This document shows, in pieces, positions 16,865 to 26,200 of a stretch of DNA of 62,112 bases. A program made the position numbers and the translations under genes. Source of the stretch: Merismopedia glauca CCAP 1448/3 (lineage in GTDB: Bacteria; Cyanobacteriota; Cyanobacteriia; Cyanobacteriales; CCAP-1448); the NCBI RefSeq assembly GCF_003003775.1, contig NZ_PVWJ01000011.1, positions 1-62,112 of the forward strand. The letters are read 5' to 3'. The notes below the pieces were generated by a model. That model saw only the letters and a list, made by a program, of their open reading frames with translations, did not search any database and was not told the origin of the DNA. Position 1 is the stretch's first letter; each line of letters starts with the position of its first letter.

Positions 16865-16901
16865 GAGAAGGAAGAAGGAAGAAGGAAGAAGGAAGAAGGA
16901 A
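16865..16901. repeat. GGAAGAA heptamer tandem repeat
   Basis: About five units of GAAGGAA between the end of clpX and the start of the hydrolase gene on the same strand. Confidence 0.85.
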
Positions 16902-16916
16902 ACATATGACACTTTT

Positions 16917-18254
16917 CTAAGCTGACTCAGGTTTAGCTATAGAAGAGGGGTGTAATAATAGCTCAGCCGTAGACCGTTTTTCGACCATTTCCCTGGTAAT
17001 GGTGCAAATGGTTACATCTTGACGCGATGGTAACTCATACATCACATCCAACATCAATTCTTCCACAATTCCCCGTAAGGCACGAGCGCCTGTTTTGCGA
17101 CGATAGGCTTCGCGGGCGATCGCTTTCAGGGCTTCTGGCTCAAATTCTAACTTCACATTATCCATCTTCAGCAGTTTCTCATACTGCTTGGCTATAGCAT
17201 TTTTGGGACAAGTCAAAATTGCCACTAAAGCCTCTTCATCCAAGGGTTCCACCACAGAGATTACCGGAATTCGCCCAATAAATTCAGGAATCATGCCGAA
17301 CTTGACTAAATCTTCTGGCTCTAACCTACGAATTGTCTCTGCTGTCCGTTTTTCCCTAGAAACACTTTCTCCTGGTTGAATAAAGCCCATAGTTTTTTTA
17401 CCCATGCGCTGTTCCACCACTTTATCCAACCCCACAAAAGCCCCGCCACAGACAAATAGGATGTTGCTAGTATCAATTTGGATGCAGTCTTGGTATGGAT
17501 GTTTCCGTCCGCCTTGGGGTGGAACATTCGCTACAGTTCCTTCCAGCATCTTCAACAAAGCTTGCTGAACGCCTTCCCCAGAGACATCTCTCGTGATCGA
17601 AGGATTTTCACTTTTCCGAGCAATTTTATCGATTTCGTCGATATAAATAATCCCTCTTTGAGCCTCTTCAACATCAAAATCAGACACCTGCAATAGTCTG
17701 AGCAAGATATTTTCGACATCTTCCCCAACATAACCCGCTTCAGTCAGCGTTGTCGCATCAGCTACAGCGAAAGGAACATCTAGAATTTTAGCTAAGGTCT
17801 GAGCTAATAATGTCTTACCGCAACCTGTTGGACCTATCAGCAAGATATTCGACTTTTGTAGCTCAATGGGGTCTTCTTTCGTCCCTTTTCCACTATCTCT
17901 ATCTTGCAGAAAACTCAGTCGCTTGTAGTGGTTATAAACCCCAACAGAGAGAATCTTTTTAGCTTCCTCTTGACCAACTACATGATCGTCTAGATACTTC
18001 TTGATTTCTGTAGGTTTGGGGAGTTTATCTAAAGATACACATGATTGAGCGCGGCGCTTGGCAGTTGACTCGGATTGTCTGACAGCTTGTTGAGAGGGAG
18101 CATTAGCCTCTATCAACTCTTCATCTAAAATCTCATTGCACAAGTCAACGCACTCATCGCAGATGTATACCCCCGGCCCTGCTATCAACTTACGAACTTG
18201 CTCTTGCGACTTGCCGCAGAAAGAACATTTTAGATGCGAGTCATATTTGGACAT
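16917..18254 (-). CDS. clpX: ATP-dependent Clp protease ATP-binding subunit ClpX
   Basis: 445-residue AAA+ unfoldase that delivers tagged proteins to ClpP. The N-terminal zinc-binding domain has Cys10, Cys13, Cys32 and Cys35 (CSFCGK and CDECVDLC). Walker A is [12 protein letters not shown] and Walker B ends [10 protein letters not shown]. The sensor-1 and RIPVISVV segments are present. The ClpP-contact loop of the IGF type reads MGFIQPG-like here, and I could not confirm it by eye. It lies 9 bp downstream of clpP on the same strand, so the two are an operon. Length is normal for the family. Confidence 0.98.
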   Translation of the reverse strand: MSKYDSHLKCSFCGKSQEQVRKLIAGPGVYICDECVDLCNEILDEELIEANAPSQQAVRQSESTAKRRAQSCVSLDKLPKPTEIKKYLDDHVVGQEEAKKILSVGVYNHYKRLSFLQDRDSGKGTKEDPIELQKSNILLIGPTGCGKTLLAQTLAKILDVPFAVADATTLTEAGYVGEDVENILLRLLQVSDFDVEEAQRGIIYIDEIDKIARKSENPSITRDVSGEGVQQALLKMLEGTVANVPPQGGRKHPYQDCIQIDTSNILFVCGGAFVGLDKVVEQRMGKKTMGFIQPGESVSREKRTAETIRRLEPEDLVKFGMIPEFIGRIPVISVVEPLDEEALVAILTCPKNAIAKQYEKLLKMDNVKLEFEPEALKAIAREAYRRKTGARALRGIVEELMLDVMYELPSRQDVTICTITREMVEKRSTAELLLHPSSIAKPESA

Positions 18255-18263
18255 ACTTGCCCC

Positions 18264-18953
18264 TTATTCAACTGAGGTGAGAGGTGTATTGGGATCGGCT
18301 AGTGTAGGTCGCTCAAATACGGTGTCTATTAAGCCGTATCCGCGAGCTTCTGCTGCGGACATGAAAAAGTCGCGTTCTGTATCTTCAGCTATTTTTTCCA
18401 GGGGTTGACCTGTGTGATATGCGAGTAGCTCATTCAGCTTACTCTTATGATATAGAATTTCTCGCGCCTGAATCTCAATATCTACAGCTTGTCCTTGAGC
18501 GCCACCCAAAGGTTGGTGAATCATAATTCGGGAACTTGGCAAAGACATCCGTTTTCCATGAGCGCCGCCAGCTAACAAAAAAGCGCCCATACTGGCTGCT
18601 AATCCGTAGCAAATAGTCACTACATCGGGGCGAATCTGTTGCATGGTGTCATAGATAGCCATTCCTGCATGAATAGAACCACCAGGAGAGTTGATATATA
18701 GCTGGATATCTTTTTCTGGATCTTCAGATTCCAGAAACAGGAGTTGGGCAACTATTGAGTCAGCAATTTCGTCATTAACTTGAGTTCCTAAAAACACAAT
18801 TCGCTCTCTCAGGAGACGAGAGTAAATGTCAAAGGCTCTCTCTCCCATCCCTGATTGCTCGACTACCATCGGAATGACGGTAGCAGCTACGGGTTGGTTT
18901 GGGTCTTGATGAGTGCTAGTTATTAAATTGCTTGGGATCTGAGAAAAAACCAT
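18264..18953 (-). CDS. clpP: ATP-dependent Clp protease proteolytic subunit
   Basis: 229-residue ClpP-type serine protease. The catalytic triad is Ser121 ([11 protein letters not shown]), His146 ([10 protein letters not shown]) and Asp195 (DTERDFF), with spacing identical to E. coli ClpP. The N-terminus is about 20 residues longer than the bacterial core and may be a propeptide. Cyanobacteria carry several clpP paralogues. Direct linkage to clpX marks this one as the likely ClpX partner. Trigger factor (tig), which often precedes this pair, is not upstream here; the next upstream genes are DUF4335 and DUF3038. Confidence 0.98.
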   Translation of the reverse strand: MVFSQIPSNLITSTHQDPNQPVAATVIPMVVEQSGMGERAFDIYSRLLRERIVFLGTQVNDEIADSIVAQLLFLESEDPEKDIQLYINSPGGSIHAGMAIYDTMQQIRPDVVTICYGLAASMGAFLLAGGAHGKRMSLPSSRIMIHQPLGGAQGQAVDIEIQAREILYHKSKLNELLAYHTGQPLEKIAEDTERDFFMSAAEARGYGLIDTVFERPTLADPNTPLTSVE

Positions 18954-19149
18954 ATAACTGCGAGTTACTCAATTTATAAAGCTTACCATTGGTATTTTTA
19001 GAGAATGTTAATTTTCAGGAGCGATCAACACCAGAAATTTAAACAGTCGGGAAAGAACTAACAAAGCGGTAAGCCAATTTGTTTGGTTGGTGGCTTTGAT
19101 TTTAGTTTAATCTAACCTTACTTAAGTTTAACTAACTTTAAGTTTAATC

Positions 19150-20139
19150 TTAAGAACTCCAAGGAGCTACTTCAAGTTTACCGCTTGATTTGAATACTGC
19201 TTTCAATTTGACTACAGGAATTTGAGCGGCATTTTTGGTGTTAGGTGGAGATTTAGACAGTAAAGCAGGTAATGGAGTTAGCTTAGCACTAGAGCTAGCT
19301 AGTTTATTTTTGCCTTCATAGCTAACTATTTGACCTTTTTGATCGACATTTACTTGATAAACTAAATCTTCTTTAACCTGTGCTTTATTAGTCCAATTTG
19401 CGCCCAACTTTTCTTGAACCTGTTTTTGTATAGCCTGAACTACCTTAACATCAGTAATTTCTGCTTGAGATTGAGTATTGGTTACCAATGGAGGAGTCGG
19501 AGAGGGGGAAGTTGATGAATTTTCTACAGGTGTAGATTTAGGTGGTTGGACTTTGGGTACTGGTAACAAGTAAGAACTAATTCCCGCTACAGCTAAACCT
19601 GTCAATCCCAAAGCTACTGGTTTTAAACGTTTATTGAGTGAATTGTGGGTCACTGCATAACGTTTGGAAACTGGTTTCAGGCTTAATGATAAATCTGGCA
19701 GGGTACTAGTATCTGCTAATAGTTGATCTATTGCTTCTAGAACGTCAAATAGTTCGACTGTGGTTAGTTCTATTTCTTGCGTAGGGTTAGTATCTACCTC
19801 ATTACTTCCCTCTGCTGGTTCTGGGTAAACTGATAACAGATGGGAATCTGAGTTTTTCCCTTTCTGCAAACGAACCAGGGTTGATTGATTTTGACTAGAG
19901 ATAGGCTGGGGAATACCACTGAGTAACTCTTGAGTATAGCTACTAACTGAAGTAATTAAACTCTCCAAAAATTTTCTACCACCAGAAATTGGTTGTGACA
20001 ATCTGGGGAGTTGACATTCAGCATTAACTAAAATCGACATGGCAGGTCGATTGACAAGTTGGGTATTACCAGTTAAATCTCCCAAACCTTCCAATAGCAA
20101 ATTACAGTTAGGAAGACTATATCGACGTTGGATGGTCAT
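19150..20139 (-). CDS. DUF4335 protein
   Basis: 329-residue cyanobacterial protein recognised as DUF4335 by its N-terminus (MTIQRRYSLPNCNLLLEGLG, then RPAMSILVNAECQL). Residues about 110-140 include a leucine-rich helix (ELFDVLEAIDQLLAD). A predicted single membrane helix lies at about 171-192 (PVALGLTGLAVAGISSYLLP). A Pro/Ser/Thr-rich linker then leads to a C-terminal domain with conserved basic and hydrophobic strands. It overlaps the DUF3038 gene by 4 bp (ATGA), so translation is probably coupled. Function unknown. Confidence 0.85.
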   Translation of the reverse strand: MTIQRRYSLPNCNLLLEGLGDLTGNTQLVNRPAMSILVNAECQLPRLSQPISGGRKFLESLITSVSSYTQELLSGIPQPISSQNQSTLVRLQKGKNSDSHLLSVYPEPAEGSNEVDTNPTQEIELTTVELFDVLEAIDQLLADTSTLPDLSLSLKPVSKRYAVTHNSLNKRLKPVALGLTGLAVAGISSYLLPVPKVQPPKSTPVENSSTSPSPTPPLVTNTQSQAEITDVKVVQAIQKQVQEKLGANWTNKAQVKEDLVYQVNVDQKGQIVSYEGKNKLASSSAKLTPLPALLSKSPPNTKNAAQIPVVKLKAVFKSSGKLEVAPWSS

Positions 20140-20762
20140 TCCACTTCTCCATCAAACAAACTAATCCACAATCGTTCCATGCCAGAAGTTCCAGTACAAA
20201 ATATTAATTGATTTAATAAAGAAATCGCTAGTTCATCTAATTTTCGGTCGTCTTTGTAGGCGATGACCATAGTTCGGCGTTGATTCATACGGCTGCGGAA
20301 GTGAGTGCGGAATTTTTCTAAGTATTGAGATAAGCGAAAATTATGGTTTAAAGGTAGCTGTTTCTCTTGCATTTGTCTATAAGCTAGTAGCATTTGCCTG
20401 ATATTTACTGTCAATCGTCTAGACAGATGACAAGCTATAGCTACTAAAGCTTTGGCTTCAGAAATTTTTAACGCGCGGCGAGTATGAGAACGCCGCCAAG
20501 GATTTGTACTGCGTAAGCGCCACAAAGCGACGCGATTTTTGACTATTTCAGTTAGTTCTAACTCTTTTGCTGCTGCTAACATAACCTCAGAACCTCCTAC
20601 TTCTAGAGCTTCTAAGGCAACTAACATTAGATCGAGATGTAACCTAGCTCGCCTGGGACTTACTGGGGGAGAAAGGTGGGGATTAGGTAGCTTATCCAAC
20701 AAGGGATGGGTTGAAATACTGGGAGAATCGGTCAATGGTTCAGCGTTAACAGCAGGATTCAT
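20136..20762 (-). CDS. DUF3038 protein
   Basis: 208-residue cyanobacterial protein assigned to DUF3038 from its pattern: ARLHLDLMLVALEALEVGGS, then ELELTEIVKNRVALWRLRST, NPWRRSH and a region of paired basic helices. It appears soluble and helical, with the Arg/Lys-rich region perhaps for contact with nucleic acid or acidic partners (inference). Always-paired DUF3038-DUF4335 genes suggest a common complex. The start is the ATG at 20762. Confidence 0.85.
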   Translation of the reverse strand: MNPAVNAEPLTDSPSISTHPLLDKLPNPHLSPPVSPRRARLHLDLMLVALEALEVGGSEVMLAAAKELELTEIVKNRVALWRLRSTNPWRRSHTRRALKISEAKALVAIACHLSRRLTVNIRQMLLAYRQMQEKQLPLNHNFRLSQYLEKFRTHFRSRMNQRRTMVIAYKDDRKLDELAISLLNQLIFCTGTSGMERLWISLFDGEVE

Positions 20763-20909
20763 GCTTAATAATTACTCAGTCAATCGGAATTATTGAGATT
20801 AATATCGCCCTTTTCAGCATAACTGAATGTTGCGACGCAAAGCGACTCCTTTGGAGTATCGCATTGCGCTATGGCAAACTTCTATCAACAGGTTACCCAA
20901 AAATTACCT

Positions 20910-21422
20910 ATGGACTTAAAAAAACTAATCCGCAATCTCCCTGATTTTCCGAAGCCAGGAATTTTGTTTCGTGATATTACAACTTTATTGCGCGATCCTC
21001 AAGGTTTACGTTATGTAATCGATCTGATGACGGAAGAATGCCAATCTTTAACACCAGATTACGTGATTGGGATTGAATCTCGTGGTTTTTTATTTGGTAC
21101 TTGCTTAGCCTACAATTTGGGAGCAGGGTTTGTCCCCGTTCGCAAGCCAGGAAAGTTGCCTGCGGCTGTTCATACAATGGAGTACGATTTGGAGTATGGT
21201 ACAGACAAGCTAGAGATCCATCAAGATGCTTTACCCGTAGAAAGTCGGGTATTGATTGTAGACGATCTGATCGCTACAGGAGGAACTGCGGCAGCTACGG
21301 CTGAACTAGTAGAAAAGATTGATTGCGTGCTAGTGGGATTAGCTTTTGTGATTGAACTTAAGGATTTAAATGGTCGTCAAAAACTTCCCGAAGTCCCAAT
21401 AATTAGCTTAGTTCAGTATTAA
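20910..21422 (+). CDS. apt: Adenine phosphoribosyltransferase
   Basis: 170-residue purine-salvage enzyme that makes AMP from adenine and PRPP. The N-terminal family block is [20 protein letters not shown] and DITTLLRDP. The PRPP loop is [27 protein letters not shown] and RKPGKLP are also diagnostic. I prefer the ATG at 20910, which gives the standard length; an in-frame ATG at 20871 would add 13 residues. It is divergent from the DUF3038 gene. Nothing nearby suggests an operon. Confidence 0.96.
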   Translation: MDLKKLIRNLPDFPKPGILFRDITTLLRDPQGLRYVIDLMTEECQSLTPDYVIGIESRGFLFGTCLAYNLGAGFVPVRKPGKLPAAVHTMEYDLEYGTDKLEIHQDALPVESRVLIVDDLIATGGTAAATAELVEKIDCVLVGLAFVIELKDLNGRQKLPEVPIISLVQY

Positions 21423-21552
21423 TTTTAGCAAGAGCGATGGTAAAAGTTGGGCACTAAAACTCATGTGAAATAAACTCTGCCAATCAGAGATTTTTTAGCC
21501 ACTTAAAAAGCGTTGTGCCCAAAATTTTCTGACTAATATTTTACAAAAACTT

Positions 21553-22596
21553 ATGACTACTTCTACTACTAGCATTCAAGAGCGAAACCCCATAGTTGAT
21601 TTTTTCACGAGCGAAACTTTTTTATATATCATTAAGCGATTATTACAAGGCTTACTCACCCTGTTATTGGCATCAGCTTTAAGTTTTGCGATTATTAAGC
21701 TAGCTCCTGGAGATTATTTTGATACTTTAAGGCAAAACCCCAAAATTTCTGAAGCCAGGATTAAAGAACTTAAACAGCTATTTAAATTTGATAAACCAGC
21801 GATTGAGCAGTACTGGTATTGGCTGGTAGCAGTAGTGACTAAAGGCGATTTTGGACAGAGCATACAGTATTACCGTCCTGTTTCCGAATTGCTAAGAGAG
21901 CGGATTTTTAATACTTTACTGCTAGCAATTTCTTCTTTAGTAGTGACTTGGGCGATCGCCATTCCTTTGGGTATTCTCGGTGCAGTTAACCAAAATCGTC
22001 TCTTTGATAAGATTTTGCAAGTTTCTAGCTACATTGCTCAAGGTTTTCCCAGCTTTATCACAGCTTTAGGCTTACTGATAGTAGCACAAATGACCTCACC
22101 TCTGTTTCCGGTGGGCGATCGCACTAGCATCAATCACCAGCAACTAACTTGGTTTGGTAAAATCCTAGATGTAGCTTGGCATATGATTTTACCCACAATT
22201 GCCCTGAGTATCACCAGTTTCGCAGGTTTACAGAGGTTGATGCGGGGACAATTACTAGATGTATTGCGTCAAGATTATATTCAAACAGCTAGAGCCAAAG
22301 GATTACCAGAAAATCGCGTTATCTACGTCCACGCCCTAAGAAATGCCATAAATCCCTTAGTTACATTGTTAGGCTTTGAATTTGCTGGATTACTAGGCGG
22401 TTCTTTTATTACTGAGTATTTTTTCAATTTCCCTGGTTTGGGCTTACTAACTCTAGATGCAGTGAAAAAGCAAGACGTTTACTTAGTAATGGGAAGTTTA
22501 GTGATGGGAGCTTTTATGTTGATTTTGGGGAACTTATTGGCAGATTTACTCTTAAAAGCCGTCGATCCACGGATCAAAATCGAAGATTTAAGATAA
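21553..22596 (+). CDS. ABC transporter permease, DppB/OppB type
   Basis: 347-residue inner-membrane permease of the peptide/nickel ABC importer class. It has about six hydrophobic helices. The N-terminal helix is followed by LAPGDYFDTLRQNP, typical of DppB. The EAA loop is RAKGLPENRVIYVHALRNAI, ending NPLVTLLGFEFAGLL, which contacts the ATPase. No binding protein, second permease or ATPase gene is adjacent, so its partners must be elsewhere in the genome. Substrate unknown (dipeptide, oligopeptide or nickel). Confidence 0.93.
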   Translation: MTTSTTSIQERNPIVDFFTSETFLYIIKRLLQGLLTLLLASALSFAIIKLAPGDYFDTLRQNPKISEARIKELKQLFKFDKPAIEQYWYWLVAVVTKGDFGQSIQYYRPVSELLRERIFNTLLLAISSLVVTWAIAIPLGILGAVNQNRLFDKILQVSSYIAQGFPSFITALGLLIVAQMTSPLFPVGDRTSINHQQLTWFGKILDVAWHMILPTIALSITSFAGLQRLMRGQLLDVLRQDYIQTARAKGLPENRVIYVHALRNAINPLVTLLGFEFAGLLGGSFITEYFFNFPGLGLLTLDAVKKQDVYLVMGSLVMGAFMLILGNLLADLLLKAVDPRIKIEDLR

Positions 22597-22676
22597 ATCT
22601 AGTTTCCAACTACAGCAGTAAGTCAAAAAGTAAGGACGCAATTGGAGGCTGAAACCCTTGATATAATTAGATTTTA

Positions 22677-22710
22677 CTTCTGACTTCTAACTTCTGACTT
22701 CTGACTCCTA
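22677..22710. repeat. TTCTGAC heptamer tandem repeat
   Basis: Degenerate array that ends 3 bp before the start codon of the 94-residue gene, again occupying the ribosome-binding-site position. Confidence 0.75.
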
Positions 22711-22713
22711 ATT

Positions 22714-22998
22714 ATGGTTTATTACCTGTTACGTTCGCAATCAGATGGCAAATATGTGGTAGCGTATCCCGAAACTGAAATTGAGGGGAAAAACCCCCAA
22801 GGCTATTTATTAGTCTTTCCAGAGCATTTTGAGGCGCTTAGTTATGTTAATGCTCATGCACCACATTTAGCTAATCGCTGTGGAGTAGAATCTATAACGC
22901 CAAACCAGCTTAAACCCTTATTACAACGTTGGGGATATGTAGGAATTGGGATGGTAAAAGATGCTTTATTAGCCAGAATTGAGTTTCTTACCATTTGA
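22714..22998 (+). CDS. Conserved small cyanobacterial protein, unknown function
   Basis: 94-residue soluble protein. The N-terminus (MVYYLLRSQSDGKYVVAYPE) and the mid-region GYLLVFPEHFEALSYVNAHA look like a compact alpha/beta domain. No membrane segment or metal motif is visible. Its stop nearly touches the stop of the convergent TrpD-like gene (2 bp apart). I do not recognise a named domain. Confidence 0.7.
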   Translation: MVYYLLRSQSDGKYVVAYPETEIEGKNPQGYLLVFPEHFEALSYVNAHAPHLANRCGVESITPNQLKPLLQRWGYVGIGMVKDALLARIEFLTI

Positions 22999-23000
22999 CT

Positions 23001-24044
23001 TTAAATAGCTTTTATAATTTCGGCTAATTTTGCCCCAACCAAACCTTGATCAATTAAGGCTTTAGCAGCTTTTAAGCCTGCATTCATATCTTCAGATACA
23101 CCAAGGTGCCAGAGGTAAAAACCTGCGTTCCAGAGGGCAGATTGACTTAACTCCAAGTCTTTTTGAGCTAATACGCTGTGGATATCGTCAAATAATTCTT
23201 CAGGCGAGTTTAAAGGGACGTTGTAATTACTAAATCCATAGTCATTATGAGATAGTAACAGCCTTTCAAAAGGCATATCTGGTCTAACAATACCGATAAT
23301 TGCCGTGCGATCGCGCGGTAAGTCACAACTCCCTTCTAATCCTTTGACTGTAGTGAAAGTCTTGGGTGTACCTCGCATAGATAAAGCTTCAATAATGTTC
23401 TTTTCTGTAGGTGGATGCACAAAACCACTAATTAAATGAGCTTCACCAGCATAGGGATGCCAAATTAGTTCTAAAGTAGCAAAAGGGGGGCGTTTCCCAA
23501 TTTGATCGCGATAAGTTACCAAACCATTAGCTAGAGGAAAAAGTCTTGGCGTGTAAACAAAACCCACTCCTGTAGCATCAAATACTTTCTGAACTTGCTC
23601 TAATGATAGATTAGTCCAATCTACTCCTAATCCGTGCCAAATTTCGGTGAGGCTAATGCCATATTTGGTGGGTGTTCGATCGCCTCCATGCAAAATCACA
23701 GGAATTCCTGCTGCACTCAAGATTAATGCAGTAATAATACCTAAAGGCGCAGTCCGCGATCGCCCGTCATAAGGTATCCCAAAAACTACGGGAGTATACT
23801 TAGATTCGCCCCCATAAGTCAATTTAGGTCCCATTTCTACATAAATATCTAACATTCCCGCTAATTCGGCTCCTGTCGGGCGTTTAATTCGATGAGCAAT
23901 CATAAACGCACCAATTTGAGCGGGGGTTGCTTCTCCCAATAACATCATGCGGGTAGCATCCGCAGCTTCCTCGCGAGTCAAATCTTTGTGGGTGTGAGTA
24001 CCGCTACCCACTTTTTTCAATAATTCTCTAAAAGCTATGCTCAT
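23001..24044 (-). CDS. TrpD-like glycosyltransferase family 3 protein
   Basis: 347-residue member of the anthranilate phosphoribosyltransferase fold. The N-terminal helical domain (HKDLTREEAADATRMML and TPAQIGAFMIAHRIKRPTG) matches TrpD. The PRPP-region glycine loop of authentic TrpD (KHGNR) is replaced by LHGGDRTPTKYG. That places it in the TrpD2/YbiB-like group, whose E. coli member binds DNA rather than making tryptophan precursors. Enzyme activity is therefore doubtful. It lies alone and convergent with the 94-residue gene. Confidence 0.85.
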   Translation of the reverse strand: MSIAFRELLKKVGSGTHTHKDLTREEAADATRMMLLGEATPAQIGAFMIAHRIKRPTGAELAGMLDIYVEMGPKLTYGGESKYTPVVFGIPYDGRSRTAPLGIITALILSAAGIPVILHGGDRTPTKYGISLTEIWHGLGVDWTNLSLEQVQKVFDATGVGFVYTPRLFPLANGLVTYRDQIGKRPPFATLELIWHPYAGEAHLISGFVHPPTEKNIIEALSMRGTPKTFTTVKGLEGSCDLPRDRTAIIGIVRPDMPFERLLLSHNDYGFSNYNVPLNSPEELFDDIHSVLAQKDLELSQSALWNAGFYLWHLGVSEDMNAGLKAAKALIDQGLVGAKLAEIIKAI

Positions 24045-24218
24045 TTAACCTTTAAGGATGAGGAAGTGATTCTGAAGTAATGAAGAGAGGGGAATATTTT
24101 AGTCAGATATTTTTAACCAATCAATCATATTTTTCAACAATACGTACCTGAGTAAAGTATTAAGCTTAGCAGCAATGAAGACGCAGATAATTGTATACTT
24201 GATAGCCATCTGCTATAA

Positions 24219-24386
24219 CAATTTAGATATCTCCCAGACAAAGATAAACAGGGAGCGATGCGGCTAGGTGGCTGGTATGCGATCGCCGATTTATACAAAG
24301 CTAGAGAGTATTTCTGAAAAAATGGGATGCAAGTAGAGTACCAAAACGTATTAGTTCGCATCAAACAAGTATCTGACTCAAATTGA
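24219..24386 (+). pseudogene. Possible gene relic with an in-frame stop
   Basis: Read on the plus strand from 24225, this gives RYLPDKDKQGAMRLGGWYAI, continues ADLYKAREYF, hits TGA at 24315, and continues in the same frame as KNGMQVEYQNVLVRIKQVSD to a second TGA. The composition is protein-like (Gly-Trp-Tyr-Ala-Ile and charged helices) and a single stop interrupts it. There is no start codon or RBS. It may be a decayed fragment of a longer gene; the parent family is not recognised. Confidence 0.3.
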
Positions 24387-24460
24387 TCCTGTTTTATCCA
24401 TTCCAATAGAGGGAACGCAGTCTTAAGCTATGGTAGTCCTCTCATCATCTTGACTGACTT

Positions 24461-24487
24461 GTGGGATAGCCGTCCCGGCTGTCCCAC
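24461..24487. repeat. 27-bp palindrome (GTGGGATAGCCG family)
   Basis: GTGGGATAGCCG and CGGCTGTCCCAC arms around TCC. A copy, shortened at one end and in opposite orientation, is at 38674-38699. The 20 bases TGACTTGTGGGATAGCCGTC are shared. Confidence 0.8.
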
Positions 24488-24620
24488 CTTTACCATGAAG
24501 TAGAACGGCACAAATAACTATATGTTTCAAAAAGTAAAGTTAGTCCAAACTCTCTTCCCTTCTGCCTTCTGCCTTCTGCCTCCTGCCTTATCCTAGCGAC
24601 AATTTGTCAGACCAACCTAC

Positions 24621-25499
24621 TTAGTAATTCCAAATAAAATCCGCTACTTTTTCAGATTCAACTGATCGCTCTTCCCCAAACACTACAATAGATTGACTAA
24701 CTTTCCCCAAGCGCTTTGCTACCCGACTGGGAATCCCGTATCCGTAAGCAACGTGACCCGCTCCTACTAACACGATAACCTGAGTTTTGGGATTATTTTT
24801 GACGAATTTGGTGATACTTTCTGCCATTGTCTCATCCCACAAAACCTGAGTCAGAAAAAATCTCTCAAAACTGCTACTATTGCCATGAGAATGAGCAGCG
24901 TGTTGTTGATAAATCTCTTTGATTTTGGCTCTATATTCGCTATTGCTCAAATCTATCTCGCTAGCTGGGGGAATATATTTGGTTTCTGCTGGTGTGAGAT
25001 TGTCTAACCCTTGACGAGCTACTTTCCGACTCACTTCTGTCGGGGTGTTAATAGCTATAATGGGAAGGCGATGGGTTCGAGCATACTTGGCGATCGCTTG
25101 ATAGTTCTCCCAAGGAAATCCCCAACGTTGCTCGTATTCGGTTTGTACTAATAGTTCTGCTTCGCTAATTTCTTCGTTAATATAGAGATCTAGAACTTTC
25201 TGATCGGGGCGCTGAAACATTTCCATCGCTATTGCTACCTTACCCTCTTTCCTTTGGTACAGTGCTTCAATTATCTGGAGTTGAGATTGATGGTCTGCTA
25301 GGCGATCGTGGGTTTCACCCAAGTAAATTACATCTGCTGCTTGTAATTTAGCTAATATCTCTAATTGTTGACTAGAAAATCCCCTTTCCCTCTCCATGAC
25401 TCCAGCTAAACTCATCTGCGGGGAAGCACTAGGTACAAAACACAAGCAAAGAACTGCTAATAAACCGACCAATAACGGACTTGCTGGTCTTTGTCCCAT
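24621..25499 (-). CDS. ChaN-family lipoprotein-like protein, haem-binding type
   Basis: 292-residue protein of the ChaN/DUF399 family. The core signature YLGETHDRLADHQSQLQIIE is followed by AIAMEMFQRPDQ and ends with VIVLVGAGHVAYGYGIPSRV, typical of the family. ChaN of Campylobacter binds haem, and the conserved His of LGETHD is a candidate ligand. The N-terminal hydrophobic segment (PLLVGLLAVLCLCFVPSA) is a signal peptide or anchor, so the protein probably faces outside the cytoplasm. I chose the ATG at 25499, preceded by AGGAG, over one at 25577. It is divergent from rpsL, sharing the 112-bp gap. Confidence 0.88.
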   Translation of the reverse strand: MGQRPASPLLVGLLAVLCLCFVPSASPQMSLAGVMERERGFSSQQLEILAKLQAADVIYLGETHDRLADHQSQLQIIEALYQRKEGKVAIAMEMFQRPDQKVLDLYINEEISEAELLVQTEYEQRWGFPWENYQAIAKYARTHRLPIIAINTPTEVSRKVARQGLDNLTPAETKYIPPASEIDLSNSEYRAKIKEIYQQHAAHSHGNSSSFERFFLTQVLWDETMAESITKFVKNNPKTQVIVLVGAGHVAYGYGIPSRVAKRLGKVSQSIVVFGEERSVESEKVADFIWNY

Positions 25500-25531
25500 A
25501 AACACTCCTTTTTTTGACCAATTATAAATAA

Positions 25532-25561
25532 TTGACTTTTTTTTTAGAAAATTGGTATAAT
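25532..25561 (+). promoter_or_regulatory. Putative sigma-70-type promoter for the str operon
   Basis: TTGACT at 25532-25537, an 18-base spacer, and a perfect TATAAT at 25556-25561, about 50 bp before the rpsL start codon. This is the strongest promoter match in the window. Confidence 0.65.
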
Positions 25562-25611
25562 GGTCATTTGTCAACACTTGTCCAAACTAGGAGCTGTACC
25601 TACTTTTTATC

Positions 25612-25983
25612 ATGCCGACTATTCAGCAGCTCATTCGTAGCGCTCGTGCAGAAACCCAAAGAAAAACCAAATCTCCGGCGTTAAAACAATGTCCCCAACG
25701 TCGAGGCGTTTGTACTAGAGTCTACACGACTACTCCTAAAAAGCCTAACTCAGCCCTGCGGAAGGTAGCCAGGGTACGCCTAACTTCAGGATTTGAAGTC
25801 ACTGCGTACATTCCAGGAATCGGGCACAATTTACAAGAACACTCAGTGGTGATGCTCCGTGGTGGTCGAGTCAAAGACCTACCAGGGGTCAGGTATCACA
25901 TTATTCGTGGCACTCTAGATGCTGCTGGCGTTAAAGACCGGAAACAAGGTCGTTCCAAATACGGCACTAAACGTCCTAAGTAA
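25612..25983 (+). CDS. rpsL: 30S ribosomal protein S12
   Basis: 123-residue S12 of the decoding centre. It carries the invariant [20 protein letters not shown] with Lys43 and Lys44, [11 protein letters not shown], and the basic C-terminus. The residues where streptomycin-resistance changes occur look wild type. It is the first gene of the str operon (rpsL, rpsG, fusA, tufA, rpsJ). Cyanobacteria often add rpsJ after tufA, as here. Confidence 0.99.
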   Translation: MPTIQQLIRSARAETQRKTKSPALKQCPQRRGVCTRVYTTTPKKPNSALRKVARVRLTSGFEVTAYIPGIGHNLQEHSVVMLRGGRVKDLPGVRYHIIRGTLDAAGVKDRKQGRSKYGTKRPK

Positions 25984-26200
25984 AGACCAAGGACGCTTTC
26001 AGGTTAGGAATTAAAACTTTGAGCGTCCGCACTCTTAACTCTTTAGTAAACTGTTTTGCCTAGATAGTTGAGAATATAACATCAGTTCAATTCCCTAATC
26101 CTAGAGGGAATTAAACCCCTAAGCGCGCCTGTAAATCGCCACTAAAGTACTAAAGTCTCATCGGGTAGTAATTTTCCAGTTAATTGAGTTTATTTAAAAT

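Larger units (their letters stand above)
24045..24620. other. Intergenic region with a repeat and a possible gene relic
   Basis: This 576-bp gap holds the palindrome at 24461-24487, TGCCTCCTGCC-like pyrimidine runs near 24560, and the possible pseudogene fragment at 24219-24386. I saw no intact gene. Confidence 0.5.
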
